This document shows, piece by piece, positions 1 through 8,332 of a stretch of 64,000 nt of DNA; positions within the stretch are counted from its first letter, which is position 1; every line of letters starts with the position of its first letter. The notes beneath the pieces were generated by a model. The model was given only the letters and a program-made list of their open reading frames with translations, was not told the origin of the DNA and did no database searches. Source of the stretch: Streptomyces hawaiiensis (lineage in GTDB: Bacteria > Actinomycetota > Actinomycetes > Streptomycetales > Streptomycetaceae). The position numbers and the translations under genes were made by a program. The stretch spans positions 7,626,001-7,690,000 of the forward strand of contig NZ_CP021978.1 of assembly GCF_004803895.1 (NCBI RefSeq). Reading direction: 5' to 3'.

Positions 1-1292
1 ACAGGTATCGCAACGCCCAGCCCGGCGACCCCTGGTACGACAAGGCCCGCACCGGCACGAACGCCAAGGCCGGCGACGGCTACTTCGACCTGCTGAAGGC
101 CGACGTCAAGGCCGGCAAGCTCCCGCAGATCTCCTGGATCGCCGCCCCCGAGGCCTTCTCCGAGCACTCCAACTGGCCGTCGAACTACGGCGCCTGGTAC
201 ATCGCCCAGGTCCTGGACGCCCTGACCTCCAACCCGGAGGTCTGGTCCAAGACGGCCCTGTTCATCACGTACGACGAGAACGACGGCTTCTTCGACCACG
301 TGGTGCCGCCGCTGCCCCCGAAGGACGCCTCCCGCGGCCTGTCCACCGTCGACGTCTCCCTCGACCTCTTCCCCGGCGACGGCAAGAACATCGCCGGCCC
401 GTACGGCCTCGGCCCGCGGGTGCCGATGCTGGTCGTCTCGCCGTGGAGCAAGGGCGGCTACGTCTGCTCCGAGACCCTCGACCACACCTCGATCCTGCGG
501 TTCATGGAACGCCGCTTCGGCGTGCGCGAGCCCAACATCTCGCCGTGGCGCCGGGCCATCTGCGGTGATCTGACCTCCGCGTTCGACTTCTCCCGCAAGG
601 ACACGCGCCCGGCCCCGCTGCCCGGCACCGACGAGTACGAGCCGCAGGACCGCGAACGCCACCCCGACTACAAGCCGACCCCGCCCGCCGACCCCCGCAT
701 GCCCCGGCAGGAACGCGGACTGCGCCGCTCCCGGCCGCTGAGGTACGCCCCGCGCGTGGACGCCTCGGTCGACGCGGCGGCAGGCAAGCTCACCCTCACC
801 TTCGCCACCGGCGCGAAGGCGGGCGGCGCCTTCCACGTCACCTCCGGCAACCGCACCGACGGCCCCTGGATGTACACCACCGAGGCCGGCAAGACACTCT
901 CCGACACCTGGAACTCGGCGTACTCGGCGGGCGCGTACGACCTGACCGTGCACGGACCGAACGGCTTCGTGCGGGTCTTCAAGGGCTCGAACAGGACGGC
1001 CGGCTGCGAGGTCACCGCCCGCCACACCGGCGACGACATCGAGCTGACCTTCACCAACAAGGGTTCCGGCACGGCACGGCTGAAGCTCTCCAGCGGCTAC
1101 GCCGGCCGTCCCTCGACCGTCACCGTCCGCCCGGGCGCGACGGTGTGCCGGACCGTGGAACTCGCCGCCAGCCGCCGCTGGTACGACCTGACCGTCACCG
1201 CCGAGGGCGACAAGGCGTTCCTGCGGCGGTTCGCGGGGCACGTCGAGAACGGGCGGCCGGGGGTGAGCGACCCGGCGATCATCACCGCGTAG
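1..1292 (+). CDS. Phosphocholine-type phospholipase C, 3' part (5' end outside window)
   Basis: The reading frame is open from base 3, so the N-terminal part lies upstream of the window. The visible part has the end of the phosphoesterase domain (ITYDENDGFFDHVVPP, then GLGPRVPMLVVSPWSKGGYV and a DHTSILRF stretch). Two C-terminal beta domains of the bacterial phospholipase C type (DUF756) follow, each ending in a YDLTV strand, and the protein closes with GHVENGRPGVSDPA. Family members are exported, usually by Tat, and hydrolyse phosphatidylcholine or sphingomyelin, often during phosphate starvation. The export signal and the first metal-site residues cannot be checked here. The last 11 bases overlap the 3' end of the convergent transporter gene. 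Confidence 0.93.
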   Translation, partial: RYRNAQPGDPWYDKARTGTNAKAGDGYFDLLKADVKAGKLPQISWIAAPEAFSEHSNWPSNYGAWYIAQVLDALTSNPEVWSKTALFITYDENDGFFDHVVPPLPPKDASRGLSTVDVSLDLFPGDGKNIAGPYGLGPRVPMLVVSPWSKGGYVCSETLDHTSILRFMERRFGVREPNISPWRRAICGDLTSAFDFSRKDTRPAPLPGTDEYEPQDRERHPDYKPTPPADPRMPRQERGLRRSRPLRYAPRVDASVDAAAGKLTLTFATGAKAGGAFHVTSGNRTDGPWMYTTEAGKTLSDTWNSAYSAGAYDLTVHGPNGFVRVFKGSNRTAGCEVTARHTGDDIELTFTNKGSGTARLKLSSGYAGRPSTVTVRPGATVCRTVELAASRRWYDLTVTAEGDKAFLRRFAGHVENGRPGVSDPAIITA

Positions 1293-2229
1293 CGGGAGTG
1301 AGGTGCCCCGGATCGTGCGACCGGGGCACCAGCGCCGGTTCGGCCGTGGCCGAGCCGGGCTCCAGCGCCAGGACGGCGGCCACCGGATGGTCGTCGTCCA
1401 CCGGGGCGGCCAACGGTGCCGCCCGGCTGAGCAGCACCACACCCCAGGACGCCAGACCCGCCCCGGCGAGCGCGAGCGGCACGCCCGCCGGGCCGCCCTG
1501 GAGGCGTTCGCCCAGCAGCGCCAGACCGATCACCGCGGCGGCCAGCGGATTGGCCAGGGTCACCATCGCGAGCGGGCCGCCCAGACCACCCCGGTACGCC
1601 GTCTGCGACAGCAGCAGCCCACCGGCCGCGAAGGCCGCCACGAGCACTGCCACGCCGACCACCTGGACGCTCAGCACCGGTCCCGTCCGGTCCGTCGCGG
1701 CCACCGTCACGGTCTGGGTGAGGGCCGAGGCGACCCCGGAGGCGAGGCCGGAGGCGGTCGCGTGCCGCAGCCCGGGGCGGGCGCCCGGCCGGGACAGCAC
1801 CCCGACGAGCGCCGCGGTGGCGCCCGCCACCGCCAGTGCCTCGGGAACGCTCAGCACATCGTCCGGGGCCGGACCGGACGCCGTGACCAGGATCGCGCCC
1901 AGGCCCAGCAGCGTCAGCGCCGTGCCCTTCCACTCGACCGCGCTCACCCGCCGTCCCGCCATCCGCGCCCCCATGGGCACCGCCGCGACCAGAGTGAGCG
2001 CGCCGAGCGGCTGGACGACGGTCAGCGGACCGTACCGGAGGGCGACGACGTGCAGCAGCGCGGCCGACGCGTTCAGTCCGACCGACCACCACCAGGCGCG
2101 GCTGCCGAGCAGCCGCAGCGTGCCCGCACCGGGGGAACGGGAGGCGAGCCGCTCTTGGGCGACCGCGGCGGCCGCGTAGGCGACGGCGGAGACGAGGGAC
2201 AGGGCGACGGCGATCAGGACGGCGTTCAT
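1282..2229 (-). CDS. DMT (EamA/NIPA-like) family membrane transporter
   Basis: This is a 315-residue protein with about nine to ten hydrophobic segments, starting with an N-terminal helix rich in Ala and Val (residues 4-24). The QPLGALTLVAAVPMGA and ANPLAAAVIGLALLGE stretches are typical of the two halves of DMT exporters. The last 30 or so residues are hydrophilic. Its substrate cannot be told from sequence. The ATG overlaps, as ATGA, a stop codon in the frame that should end the upstream PAP2 gene, so the two genes look translationally coupled. Its 3' end overlaps the convergent phospholipase gene by 11 bases. Confidence 0.85.
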   Translation of the reverse strand: MNAVLIAVALSLVSAVAYAAAAVAQERLASRSPGAGTLRLLGSRAWWWSVGLNASAALLHVVALRYGPLTVVQPLGALTLVAAVPMGARMAGRRVSAVEWKGTALTLLGLGAILVTASGPAPDDVLSVPEALAVAGATAALVGVLSRPGARPGLRHATASGLASGVASALTQTVTVAATDRTGPVLSVQVVGVAVLVAAFAAGGLLLSQTAYRGGLGGPLAMVTLANPLAAAVIGLALLGERLQGGPAGVPLALAGAGLASWGVVLLSRAAPLAAPVDDDHPVAAVLALEPGSATAEPALVPRSHDPGHLTPATR

Positions 2230-3067
2230 CGCCCGGCCCCACGAGTGCCCGCTCGTCCCGCTGCGCCGGTACGAGGCCGCCCCGTGCCCGGCCGGGCGTG
2301 GTCGCCGTGCGGTGCGGCGAGCGGAGCGAGACGGGGGTCCCCCCGGACGAAGTGCGGGGGAGGATCACCGCGAGCGCGAGGCCCAGCAGGGCCGCTGCCA
2401 CGATCGCGTCGAGCCAGTAGTGGTTCGCGGTGCCGACGATCACCAGCAGCGTCAGCACCGGATGCGCCAGCCACAGCCGGCGCCACCGCGAGCGGGTCGT
2501 GACGACCAGGCCGATCGCCACCATCAGCGCCCAGCCGAAGTGCAGCGACGGCATCGCCGCGAACTGGTTCGACAGGGAGTCGGTCGCGGGATCGCCGTAC
2601 ACCGACGGCCCGTACACCCGCGCCGTGTCGACCAGCCCGGTCGACGCGAGCATGCGCGGCGGGGCGAGCGGGAACAGCAGGTGCAGCACCAGGGCTGCGG
2701 CGGTGACCGCGGCCAGCACCCGGCGGGCCCACACGTAGTGCGCCGGGCGGCGCAGGTACAGCCAGACCAGGAAGGCGACGGTGGCGGGGAAGTGGACGGC
2801 CGCGTAGTACGTGTTCGCGAGGTGCGCGAGTCCGTCCCCGTGCAGCAGCAGGGCCTGCACCGCACCCTCGCCCGGCAGATGGACCGCCCGCTCGAAGTCC
2901 CACACGCGGTGCGCGTTGTGGAGGGCCTCGCCGGTGTGGCCCGTGGCCAGCTGCCGACCGAACTTGTAGACGAGGAAGAGCCCTGCGACGAGCAGGAGCT
3001 CCCGGACGAGCGGCGGTCGCGCTATCGCGTCGGACCCCGCCGGCGCAGGCTCGGTGCGGGCATTCAT
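2226..3067 (-). CDS. PAP2-superfamily membrane phosphatase, probably frameshifted near its 3' end
   Basis: From ATG at 3067 the frame encodes a six-helix PAP2 phosphatase (inositolphosphotransferase-like) with the active-site pieces MPSLHFGWAL and NHYWLDAIVAA. Such enzymes act on lipid phosphates at the membrane. The frame has no stop at the expected place and runs on through the downstream transporter gene in an unlikely Arg/Gly-rich frame. A neighbouring frame ends at 2226 with a TGA that overlaps the transporter ATG as ATGA, the normal coupling pattern. Start and end differ by 842 bases, so one base is missing for a protein of about 280 residues. The switch would fall in or near a GC-rich mini-repeat at 2333-2363 with homopolymer runs. 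It could be a sequencing error or a real mutation. The end coordinate is an inference. Confidence 0.7.
2333..2363. repeat. Short dispersed Streptomyces-type G/C-run repeat inside the PAP2 3' end
   Basis: The segment has a G5-T-C6 block at 2333-2344, a GGACGAAGTGC spacer and a closing G5-AGGA block, with a GAGCGGAGCGAG motif just before it at 2319-2330. From memory, elements of this shape are very common between genes in Streptomyces. Here it lies inside the coding end of the PAP2 gene and supplies the homopolymers where the frame appears to be lost. Confidence 0.55.
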
Positions 3068-3099
3068 CCCCCGGCCCCTTCGGTGACGGTGGTGCTGTT

Positions 3100-3167
3100 A
3101 TCGGTACGAGAGCGTACCGATACGCCAGTGTACCGATACGGTCACGTACCGGTACACTGGCGTATCG
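3100..3167. promoter_or_regulatory. Clustered palindromic operators between the PAP2 and TetR genes
   Basis: Three overlapping symmetries fill this divergent region. ATCGGTAC (3100-3107) faces GTACCGAT (3114-3121) across six bases. CGATACGCCAGTGTACCG (3118-3135) is repeated exactly as its reverse complement at 3150-3167. GTACCGGTAC (3146-3155) is a perfect 10-base palindrome. The recurring half-site is GTACCGATACG. TetR proteins usually bind such palindromes next to their own gene, so this is probably the operator for both divergent genes. The binding protein is inferred. Confidence 0.75.
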
Positions 3168-3234
3168 ATAGACGTACGACACACCGCCGGCCGGGAATTT
3201 TCCGGCCGCCCGACGAAAGCCAGGAGCACCGCCC

Positions 3235-3843
3235 ATGACGTCGCAGGCCGCGGACCGGCCCGAGCCGGTCGGTGTCACGCGCCGCTCCAAGATCACGCCC
3301 GAGCGTGAGCAGGAGTTCTACGACGCCGTGCTGGAACAACTGGGCGAGTGCGGCTACGACTCCGTCACCATGGAGGGGATCGCCGCCAGCACCCGGTGCA
3401 GCAAGTCCACGCTCTACCGTCAGTGGAAGACCAAGCCCCAGTTCGTGGCGGCGGCGTTGCGCTCCCACCGGCGGACGCGCTGCGTCGACACCGGCTCGCT
3501 GGCCGAGGACCTGCGGGAGGCGGCCCGGGCGGCGGGCGAGTTGTCCGGCCGGGACACCAAGCTGCTCCAGGCGCTCGCCCATGCCGCCGGCCAGGACCCG
3601 GAGCTGCAGCGCGCGTTGCGCGAGGCGCTGGTCGAGCCGGAGATCGCCGCGCTGAAGGAGATCATCCGGCGCGGGGTCGAACGCGGAGAGGTGCCCGCCG
3701 ACCATCCGGCGCTGGAGTACATCCCGGCACAGCTGCTCGGCGTCCTGCGGGTGCGGCCCGTCCTGGAGGGCGAATGGGCCGACCCGGACTATCTGGTGCG
3801 GTTCGTGGACGCCGCCGTGCTGCCGGCGCTGGGCCTGACCTGA
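3235..3843 (+). CDS. TetR/AcrR-family transcriptional regulator
   Basis: This is a 202-residue regulator. The N-terminal helix-turn-helix spans about residues 23-67, with GYDSVTMEGIAASTRCSKST as its recognition region followed by LYRQW, the usual TetR layout. The C-terminal half is an alpha-helical ligand domain of normal length, with an EYIPAQLLGVLRVRPVL segment. ATG at 3235 has an AGGAG ribosome site about eight bases upstream. It is divergent from the PAP2-transporter pair across a dense palindrome cluster, so it probably represses those genes and itself. The ligand is unknown. Confidence 0.93.
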   Translation: MTSQAADRPEPVGVTRRSKITPEREQEFYDAVLEQLGECGYDSVTMEGIAASTRCSKSTLYRQWKTKPQFVAAALRSHRRTRCVDTGSLAEDLREAARAAGELSGRDTKLLQALAHAAGQDPELQRALREALVEPEIAALKEIIRRGVERGEVPADHPALEYIPAQLLGVLRVRPVLEGEWADPDYLVRFVDAAVLPALGLT

Positions 3844-3925
3844 GACCCGGGCCGCCGTCCGCCGGATGACCGGGCGGTGACCTGATCGCGCCGACCCGTG
3901 GGGACGGGGGCGGCGCGCACCCCCC

Positions 3926-3972
3926 GGCCGGGTGGGGTTCCCCTGTGAGATGCGGGGGCGCCCCACCCGGCC
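3926..3972. terminator. Bidirectional hairpin terminator
   Basis: GGCCGGGTGGGG (3926-3937) pairs perfectly with CCCCACCCGGCC (3961-3972) across a 23-base loop. It lies between two convergent stop codons (3843 and 4001) and could serve both genes. There is no U tract, which is normal in Streptomyces. Confidence 0.7.
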
Positions 3973-4000
3973 GCCGGTGTGTGCGGGTGTCCGCTCCCGG

Positions 4001-5635
4001 TCAGACGTCCTGACCGTTGCCGCTGCCCGTCGCCGCCTTGATGCCCTTGGCGATGTCGTCGAGCACGGTCTCCTGCTGGTCCGCGTCGACGCCGAACCGC
4101 ACGACGACCATCTGCTTCGCGTTCGCGGGGGAGGGGAACGCGAGCGACTCCACGATGCCGTCGGCGCCCTTGCTCGTGACGGCCTTCCAGCGGACCAGGT
4201 AGCCCTTCTGCCCGGCCACGGTCACGGCCTTGGAGTCCAGCACGTCGTGGGAGGTGATCCCGCCGTAGGACTTGCCGCCGTAGGACTCCTCGGCGTTCGC
4301 CGCGATGTCCGCCTTCGCGATCTCCTCGGCGGTGTCGCCCTTGGCACCGAGGGCCAGGGCCGGGGCCGAGTAGGCGCCGCCCTTCGTGCAGGTCGAGGAG
4401 GTGTCGCCGGGGCACTTGTAGGAGTCGTCGGACGTCACCTGCGCGCCGACGTTGGCCTGCTGGCCGTACCATCCCTTCGGAATCGGCAGACTGATCCCGC
4501 TGACCGCGTCGGTCACCGACCCGCTCCTGATCTTCGGCGGCTCGGACCGCTCGGGCTGCGGACTCTGCCCACCGGACCCGCCGCCGTCGCCGCCGGACCC
4601 TCCGGATCCACCCGAGCCTCCGGACCCGCCCGGCCCGCCGAACGGCCCGCCCTGGCCCCCGGGGGCGCCCGGCCCGCCCGGCGCCTGCGAGGTGGGCGCA
4701 CCGCCCCCGCCGCCGTTGTCCGTCAGGGCGTACACGCCCACGCCGATGCAGGTGAGTACGACCACGGCCGCCGCGACGGCCGCGCCTATCCGCAGCCGCC
4801 GCCCCTTTCCGCCCGGAGGCGCGGCGGGATAGGCGGGGTAGGCGGGATACCCGGCAGCCCCCGGATACGCGCCGCCGCCCGGCTGCCCACCGACTCCCGG
4901 CTGCCCGGCAACACCTGAATACCCGACGGCTCCGGAACCCCAGGCTTCTGCGGACTTTCCGGCACCGCCCGGCTGCCCGGCGGCTCCCGGGCCCCAGGCG
5001 TCTGCGGGCTGCCCTGCCCCGGTCTGCCCGCTGCTCGGCTGCCCGGCGGCTCCCGAACCCCAGGCGTCTGCGGGCTGCCCCGCTCCGGTCTGCCACGCAC
5101 CGCCCGGCTGCCCGGCGGCTCCCGCGCCGCCGGCGCCGGCGGCCTGCTGCCCGGTTCCCGGCCCCTCGGCGGCAGTCGGTACCCCGGGGCCGGCCGGCCC
5201 GGCTTCCGGCGCCTCGGCGGCAGTCGGGGTCCCGGCTCCGGCGGGCCGGCCGGTTCCCGGCCCCGCAGCGGCAGTCGGTGCCCCGGTGCCCGCGGGCTGC
5301 CCGGCCCCCGGCGTTTCGCTCCCGGTCGGCTGCCCGGCTCCCAGTGCCTCGGTCCCAGCCGGTGCCTCGGCGGCAGCCGGACGCTCCGCCGGTGCCGGGC
5401 TCACTGGGGGCGCCGCCGTGCCGTCCGGCGCCGTCGACGCACCACCGTGGGGCGTCTGATCCGTCGATGCGGCCCCGGCGGACGCCGGACCTGTCGGGTG
5501 ACCCCAGGTCGCGGGCGGCTGTGCCGGGCGGATGCGGTCCGTCCAGGCCTTGCCGTCCCACCAACGCTCGGTGGCGGGCCCGTCACTTGTCTGTCCGGGA
5601 TCGGCGTACCACCCGGGAGGAGTCTCCTGCGTCAT
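4001..5635 (-). CDS. DUF2510 membrane protein with long low-complexity linker
   Basis: The start at 5635 gives MTQETPPGWYADPG, which opens directly into a DUF2510 motif (GWYADP with RWWDGKAWT, residues 7-33). About 230 residues rich in Ala, Gly, Pro and Gln follow. A single membrane helix lies near residues 282-304, then a Gly/Ser-rich spacer and an exported domain of about 180 residues containing GWYGQQANV and one Cys pair (KCPGDTSSTC). The protein is 544 residues. The linker DNA carries internal duplications, for example about 58 bases at 4971-5028 repeated at 5037-5094, encoding AGQPADAWG-type units. DUF2510 is common in actinobacterial membrane proteins but has no firm function. The frame stays open upstream of 5635, but the DUF2510 N-terminus and a G-rich ribosome site support this start. 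Confidence 0.85.
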   Translation of the reverse strand: MTQETPPGWYADPGQTSDGPATERWWDGKAWTDRIRPAQPPATWGHPTGPASAGAASTDQTPHGGASTAPDGTAAPPVSPAPAERPAAAEAPAGTEALGAGQPTGSETPGAGQPAGTGAPTAAAGPGTGRPAGAGTPTAAEAPEAGPAGPGVPTAAEGPGTGQQAAGAGGAGAAGQPGGAWQTGAGQPADAWGSGAAGQPSSGQTGAGQPADAWGPGAAGQPGGAGKSAEAWGSGAVGYSGVAGQPGVGGQPGGGAYPGAAGYPAYPAYPAAPPGGKGRRLRIGAAVAAAVVVLTCIGVGVYALTDNGGGGGAPTSQAPGGPGAPGGQGGPFGGPGGSGGSGGSGGSGGDGGGSGGQSPQPERSEPPKIRSGSVTDAVSGISLPIPKGWYGQQANVGAQVTSDDSYKCPGDTSSTCTKGGAYSAPALALGAKGDTAEEIAKADIAANAEESYGGKSYGGITSHDVLDSKAVTVAGQKGYLVRWKAVTSKGADGIVESLAFPSPANAKQMVVVRFGVDADQQETVLDDIAKGIKAATGSGNGQDV

Positions 5636-5688
5636 GCCCCCACCGTATGAGGCGTCGGTGAAAGAGGCATGAGAGGAGTCGGAACCGG

Positions 5689-6843
5689 CTATTCCAGGAG
5701 CAGCCGCGTCGGCTGCCGAGCCGCCCGTGGCGGAAGCCGCAGCCCGTCCCGTCCCGGGGTCACCGACCCGAGCACACTGGGATGCCGGGCCCCGGTGCTC
5801 GCCGGTTCCGTGCCCGGCAGGCCGTGCAGGGTCAGGAAGCCCAGTACAGCGAAGGCGTACGCCTCCTTGGCGTCCGACGGCAGACCGAGGTCGTCCGAGG
5901 TCCGCACGGCCACCCCCCGCAACAGCTCCGCGAGCATCGACATCAGCACCGGGTTGCGCGTCCCGCCGCCCGAGGCGATCACCTCCGTCGCGCCCACCGG
6001 CCCTACCGCGTCCGCCACCGTCCGGGCCGTCAGCATGGTCAGCGTCGCGACGACGTCCTCGGCGGGCAGCGTCCCGAACCCGGCCAGCGCGTCCCGCAGA
6101 TGACCGAGGTGGAACAGCTCCTTGCCCGTCGTCTTCGGTGCGGGCAGCGCGTAGTACGGCTCTTCCAGCAGCCGGTCCAGCAGCGGCCCGTGCACCCGGC
6201 CCCGCGCGGCCAGCGCCCCGTCCGTGTCGTAGGCCAGCGCTCCGCCGCTGAACCCCCGGGCCGCCGCGTCGATCAGCGCACAGCCCGGCCCCGTGTCGAA
6301 GGCCGTCCCGTCCGGCGCGGTGAGGTTGGCGATCCCGCCGATGTTGAGCGCGACGGGCCGGCCCGGGCGGCCGCGCAGCCACAGCAGGTCGACCAGGCTG
6401 ACCAGCGGCGCGCCCTGCCCGCCGGCGGCGATGTCACGGGGCCGGAAGTCGGCCACCACGGGCAGCCCGGTCGCCTCGGCGATCCAGGCCGGCTGCCCGA
6501 GCTGGAGGGTGCCGTGGACCTCGGCGCCGGCGACCCAGTGGTAGACGGTCTGCCCGTGCGAGGCCACCAGCTCGGCGTGCCCCTCGCACAGTTCACGGCC
6601 GGCCCGGACCGCGGCCGCCGCGAAGGCCTGCCCGATCCGGGTGTCGAGCCGGCACACCTCGCCCAGCGTGGTGGTCCCCGGCGGCAGCGCGGCGGCCAGG
6701 GCCTCGCGGAGTTCGCCGTCGTACGGTTCGCTCACCATGCCCAGTGGCTTCAGCACCAGGCTGTCGCCGACGAGATCCAGCTCGGCCGCCGCCGCGTCGA
6801 TCGCGTCGTACGACGTCCCGGACATGAGACCGATCACCCGCAT
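5689..6843 (-). CDS. anmK: Anhydro-N-acetylmuramic acid kinase
   Basis: This is a full-length AnmK of 384 residues. It begins MRVIGLMSGTSYDAID, the phosphate-binding signature of the family (LMSGTS.D), and contains ASHGQTVYH, NIGGIANLT, FDTGPGCALIDA and ASGGGTRNP. The enzyme phosphorylates and opens 1,6-anhydro-MurNAc to MurNAc-6-phosphate during peptidoglycan recycling in the cytoplasm. It starts four bases downstream of the transporter stop codon (minus strand), so the two are probably one transcript. In Streptomyces the DG residues after LMSGTS are often replaced, and here the motif reads SYDAID. Confidence 0.95.
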   Translation of the reverse strand: MRVIGLMSGTSYDAIDAAAAELDLVGDSLVLKPLGMVSEPYDGELREALAAALPPGTTTLGEVCRLDTRIGQAFAAAAVRAGRELCEGHAELVASHGQTVYHWVAGAEVHGTLQLGQPAWIAEATGLPVVADFRPRDIAAGGQGAPLVSLVDLLWLRGRPGRPVALNIGGIANLTAPDGTAFDTGPGCALIDAAARGFSGGALAYDTDGALAARGRVHGPLLDRLLEEPYYALPAPKTTGKELFHLGHLRDALAGFGTLPAEDVVATLTMLTARTVADAVGPVGATEVIASGGGTRNPVLMSMLAELLRGVAVRTSDDLGLPSDAKEAYAFAVLGFLTLHGLPGTEPASTGARHPSVLGSVTPGRDGLRLPPRAARQPTRLLLE

Positions 6844-6847
6844 CCGG

Positions 6848-8152
6848 TCACCCGGCCCTCTCCTCCGCCGGCTTGGCCACCGCGACCCGCCGCGTCGGCG
6901 GCAGCGTCAGAAGGGCCGGCACGCTCACCGCGCACGCCGCCGCCGCATAGTACGCGGGGATGTCCACGCTCCCCGTGCGCTCGATGGTCTCCGTGATGAT
7001 GAGCCCGGCGCACCCCGAGAACACCGCATTGGACAGCGCGTAGGCGAGTCCCAGGCCCGTGTATCGCACTCGGGTCGGGAACATCTCCGACAGCATCGCC
7101 GGGCCCGGCCCCGCCATCAGCCCCACCACCGCACCCGCGCCGCACACCGCCACTCCCTTCACGGTGTTCGAAACGCCGGACTCCTGCAGAAGGTTGAGCA
7201 ACGGCACCGCGAGGACCACCACCAGCACCGCCCCCGTCAGCATCACCGCCCGCCGCCCGAGCCGGTCGCTGAGCAGCCCCGCCGGCAGGATCATGGCCGC
7301 GAAACCCAGATTGGCCAGCACGGTCGCCACCAGCGCCTGCTGGAACGTCGCGCCCAGCGAGCTCTGCAGATACGACGGCAGCACGACGAGGAACGTGTAA
7401 CCGGCCGCGGCCCAGCCCATGATCCGCCCCGCGCCCAGCACGACGGCCCGGACCACCTCACGCGCGGGAGGGGATTCCCCGGCCCGTTCCGCCACGAACG
7501 CCGGCGTCTCGTCCAGCCGCAGCCTCAGCCACAAGGCGCCCAGCCCCAGCGGCAGCGTGAGCAGGAACGGCAGCCGCCAGCCCCAGGCGCCCAACTGCTG
7601 CTCCGTCAGCACGGTTGCGAGCAGCGCCGCCGCACCCGCACCGGCCAGCAGCCCCAGCGCCACCGTGAACGACTGCCACGACCCGTACAGTCCACGCCGG
7701 CCCGGCGGAGCGAACTCCGTCATCACCGACACCGCACCGCCGAACTCCCCACCCGCCGACAGCCCTTGGAGCACCCGCAGGAACGTCAGCAGCCAGGGCG
7801 CCAGGGCACCCGCCTGCGCGTACGTCGGCAGCACACCGATCAGTGTCGTCGCCACCGTCATCAGCGTGATCACGAGGACCAGCACCGGACGCCGCCCGAC
7901 CCGGTCGCCCAGACGGCCGAAAAGCGCCGCCCCGACGGGCCGGAAGAAGAACGCGAGCGCGAAGGACGCGTACGTCCTGACCAGAGCCTCGGCCTCGCTG
8001 CCGCCCTCCGGCGTGAAGAACCGCGCCGCGATGATCGTCGCGAAGTAGCCGTAGACGCCGAACTCGTACCACTCGATGAGATTGCCCACCGACCCCGCGA
8101 CCAGCGCCCGCCGGCCGCGCCGAGTGTCCCCTTGCTGCTGAATGGACGTCAC
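6848..8152 (-). CDS. MHS-type major facilitator transporter
   Basis: This is a 434-residue MFS transporter of the metabolite:H+ symporter (ProP/ShiA-like) group. It has the N-terminal signature NLIEWYEFGVYGYFATIIA, a GRLGDRVGRRPVL loop after helix 2 and a second DRLGRRAVML loop in the C half, with twelve predicted helices. Substrates in this group include osmolytes, dicarboxylates and aromatic acids, and the true one cannot be read here. GTG at 8152 is chosen because upstream sequence no longer resembles the family. The GGGAGG sequence abuts the GTG, so the start could be a few codons off. It may deliver a substrate linked to anmK, which follows after four bases. Confidence 0.85.
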   Translation of the reverse strand: MTSIQQQGDTRRGRRALVAGSVGNLIEWYEFGVYGYFATIIAARFFTPEGGSEAEALVRTYASFALAFFFRPVGAALFGRLGDRVGRRPVLVLVITLMTVATTLIGVLPTYAQAGALAPWLLTFLRVLQGLSAGGEFGGAVSVMTEFAPPGRRGLYGSWQSFTVALGLLAGAGAAALLATVLTEQQLGAWGWRLPFLLTLPLGLGALWLRLRLDETPAFVAERAGESPPAREVVRAVVLGAGRIMGWAAAGYTFLVVLPSYLQSSLGATFQQALVATVLANLGFAAMILPAGLLSDRLGRRAVMLTGAVLVVVLAVPLLNLLQESGVSNTVKGVAVCGAGAVVGLMAGPGPAMLSEMFPTRVRYTGLGLAYALSNAVFSGCAGLIITETIERTGSVDIPAYYAAAACAVSVPALLTLPPTRRVAVAKPAEERAG

Positions 8153-8284
8153 CTCCCGTGAGCTTGACCGCCGTTGACCGGAATGGGGCTGGTGACAGGC
8201 CCGGTGCGTCGCCCGGCCGCACCCGGTGTCACCCGTCACGGCAAGAGGTGCCCCGACCACCCTGCACTCAGGCAATCGGACGGC

Positions 8285-8306
8285 TACGCTCGACGTCTGT
8301 ACGTCG
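8285..8306 (+). promoter_or_regulatory. Possible promoter and operator for the AAA/TPR regulator
   Basis: A -10-like TACGCT lies at 8285-8290, followed at once by an inverted repeat, CGACGT (8291-8296) and ACGTCG (8301-8306). The pair sits 27-48 bases before the ATG at 8333. A symmetric site just downstream of a -10 box would suit repression. No convincing -35 box is visible. Confidence 0.35.
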
Positions 8307-8332
8307 TTCGGGCGACTTGGGGAGGTAGCGGG

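Noticed and set aside
1097..3067. A single 656-codon frame covering PAP2 and the transporter
   Set aside because: Only the first 260 or so codons look like protein. The rest is the Arg/Gly-rich shadow of the transporter gene, which is better supported.
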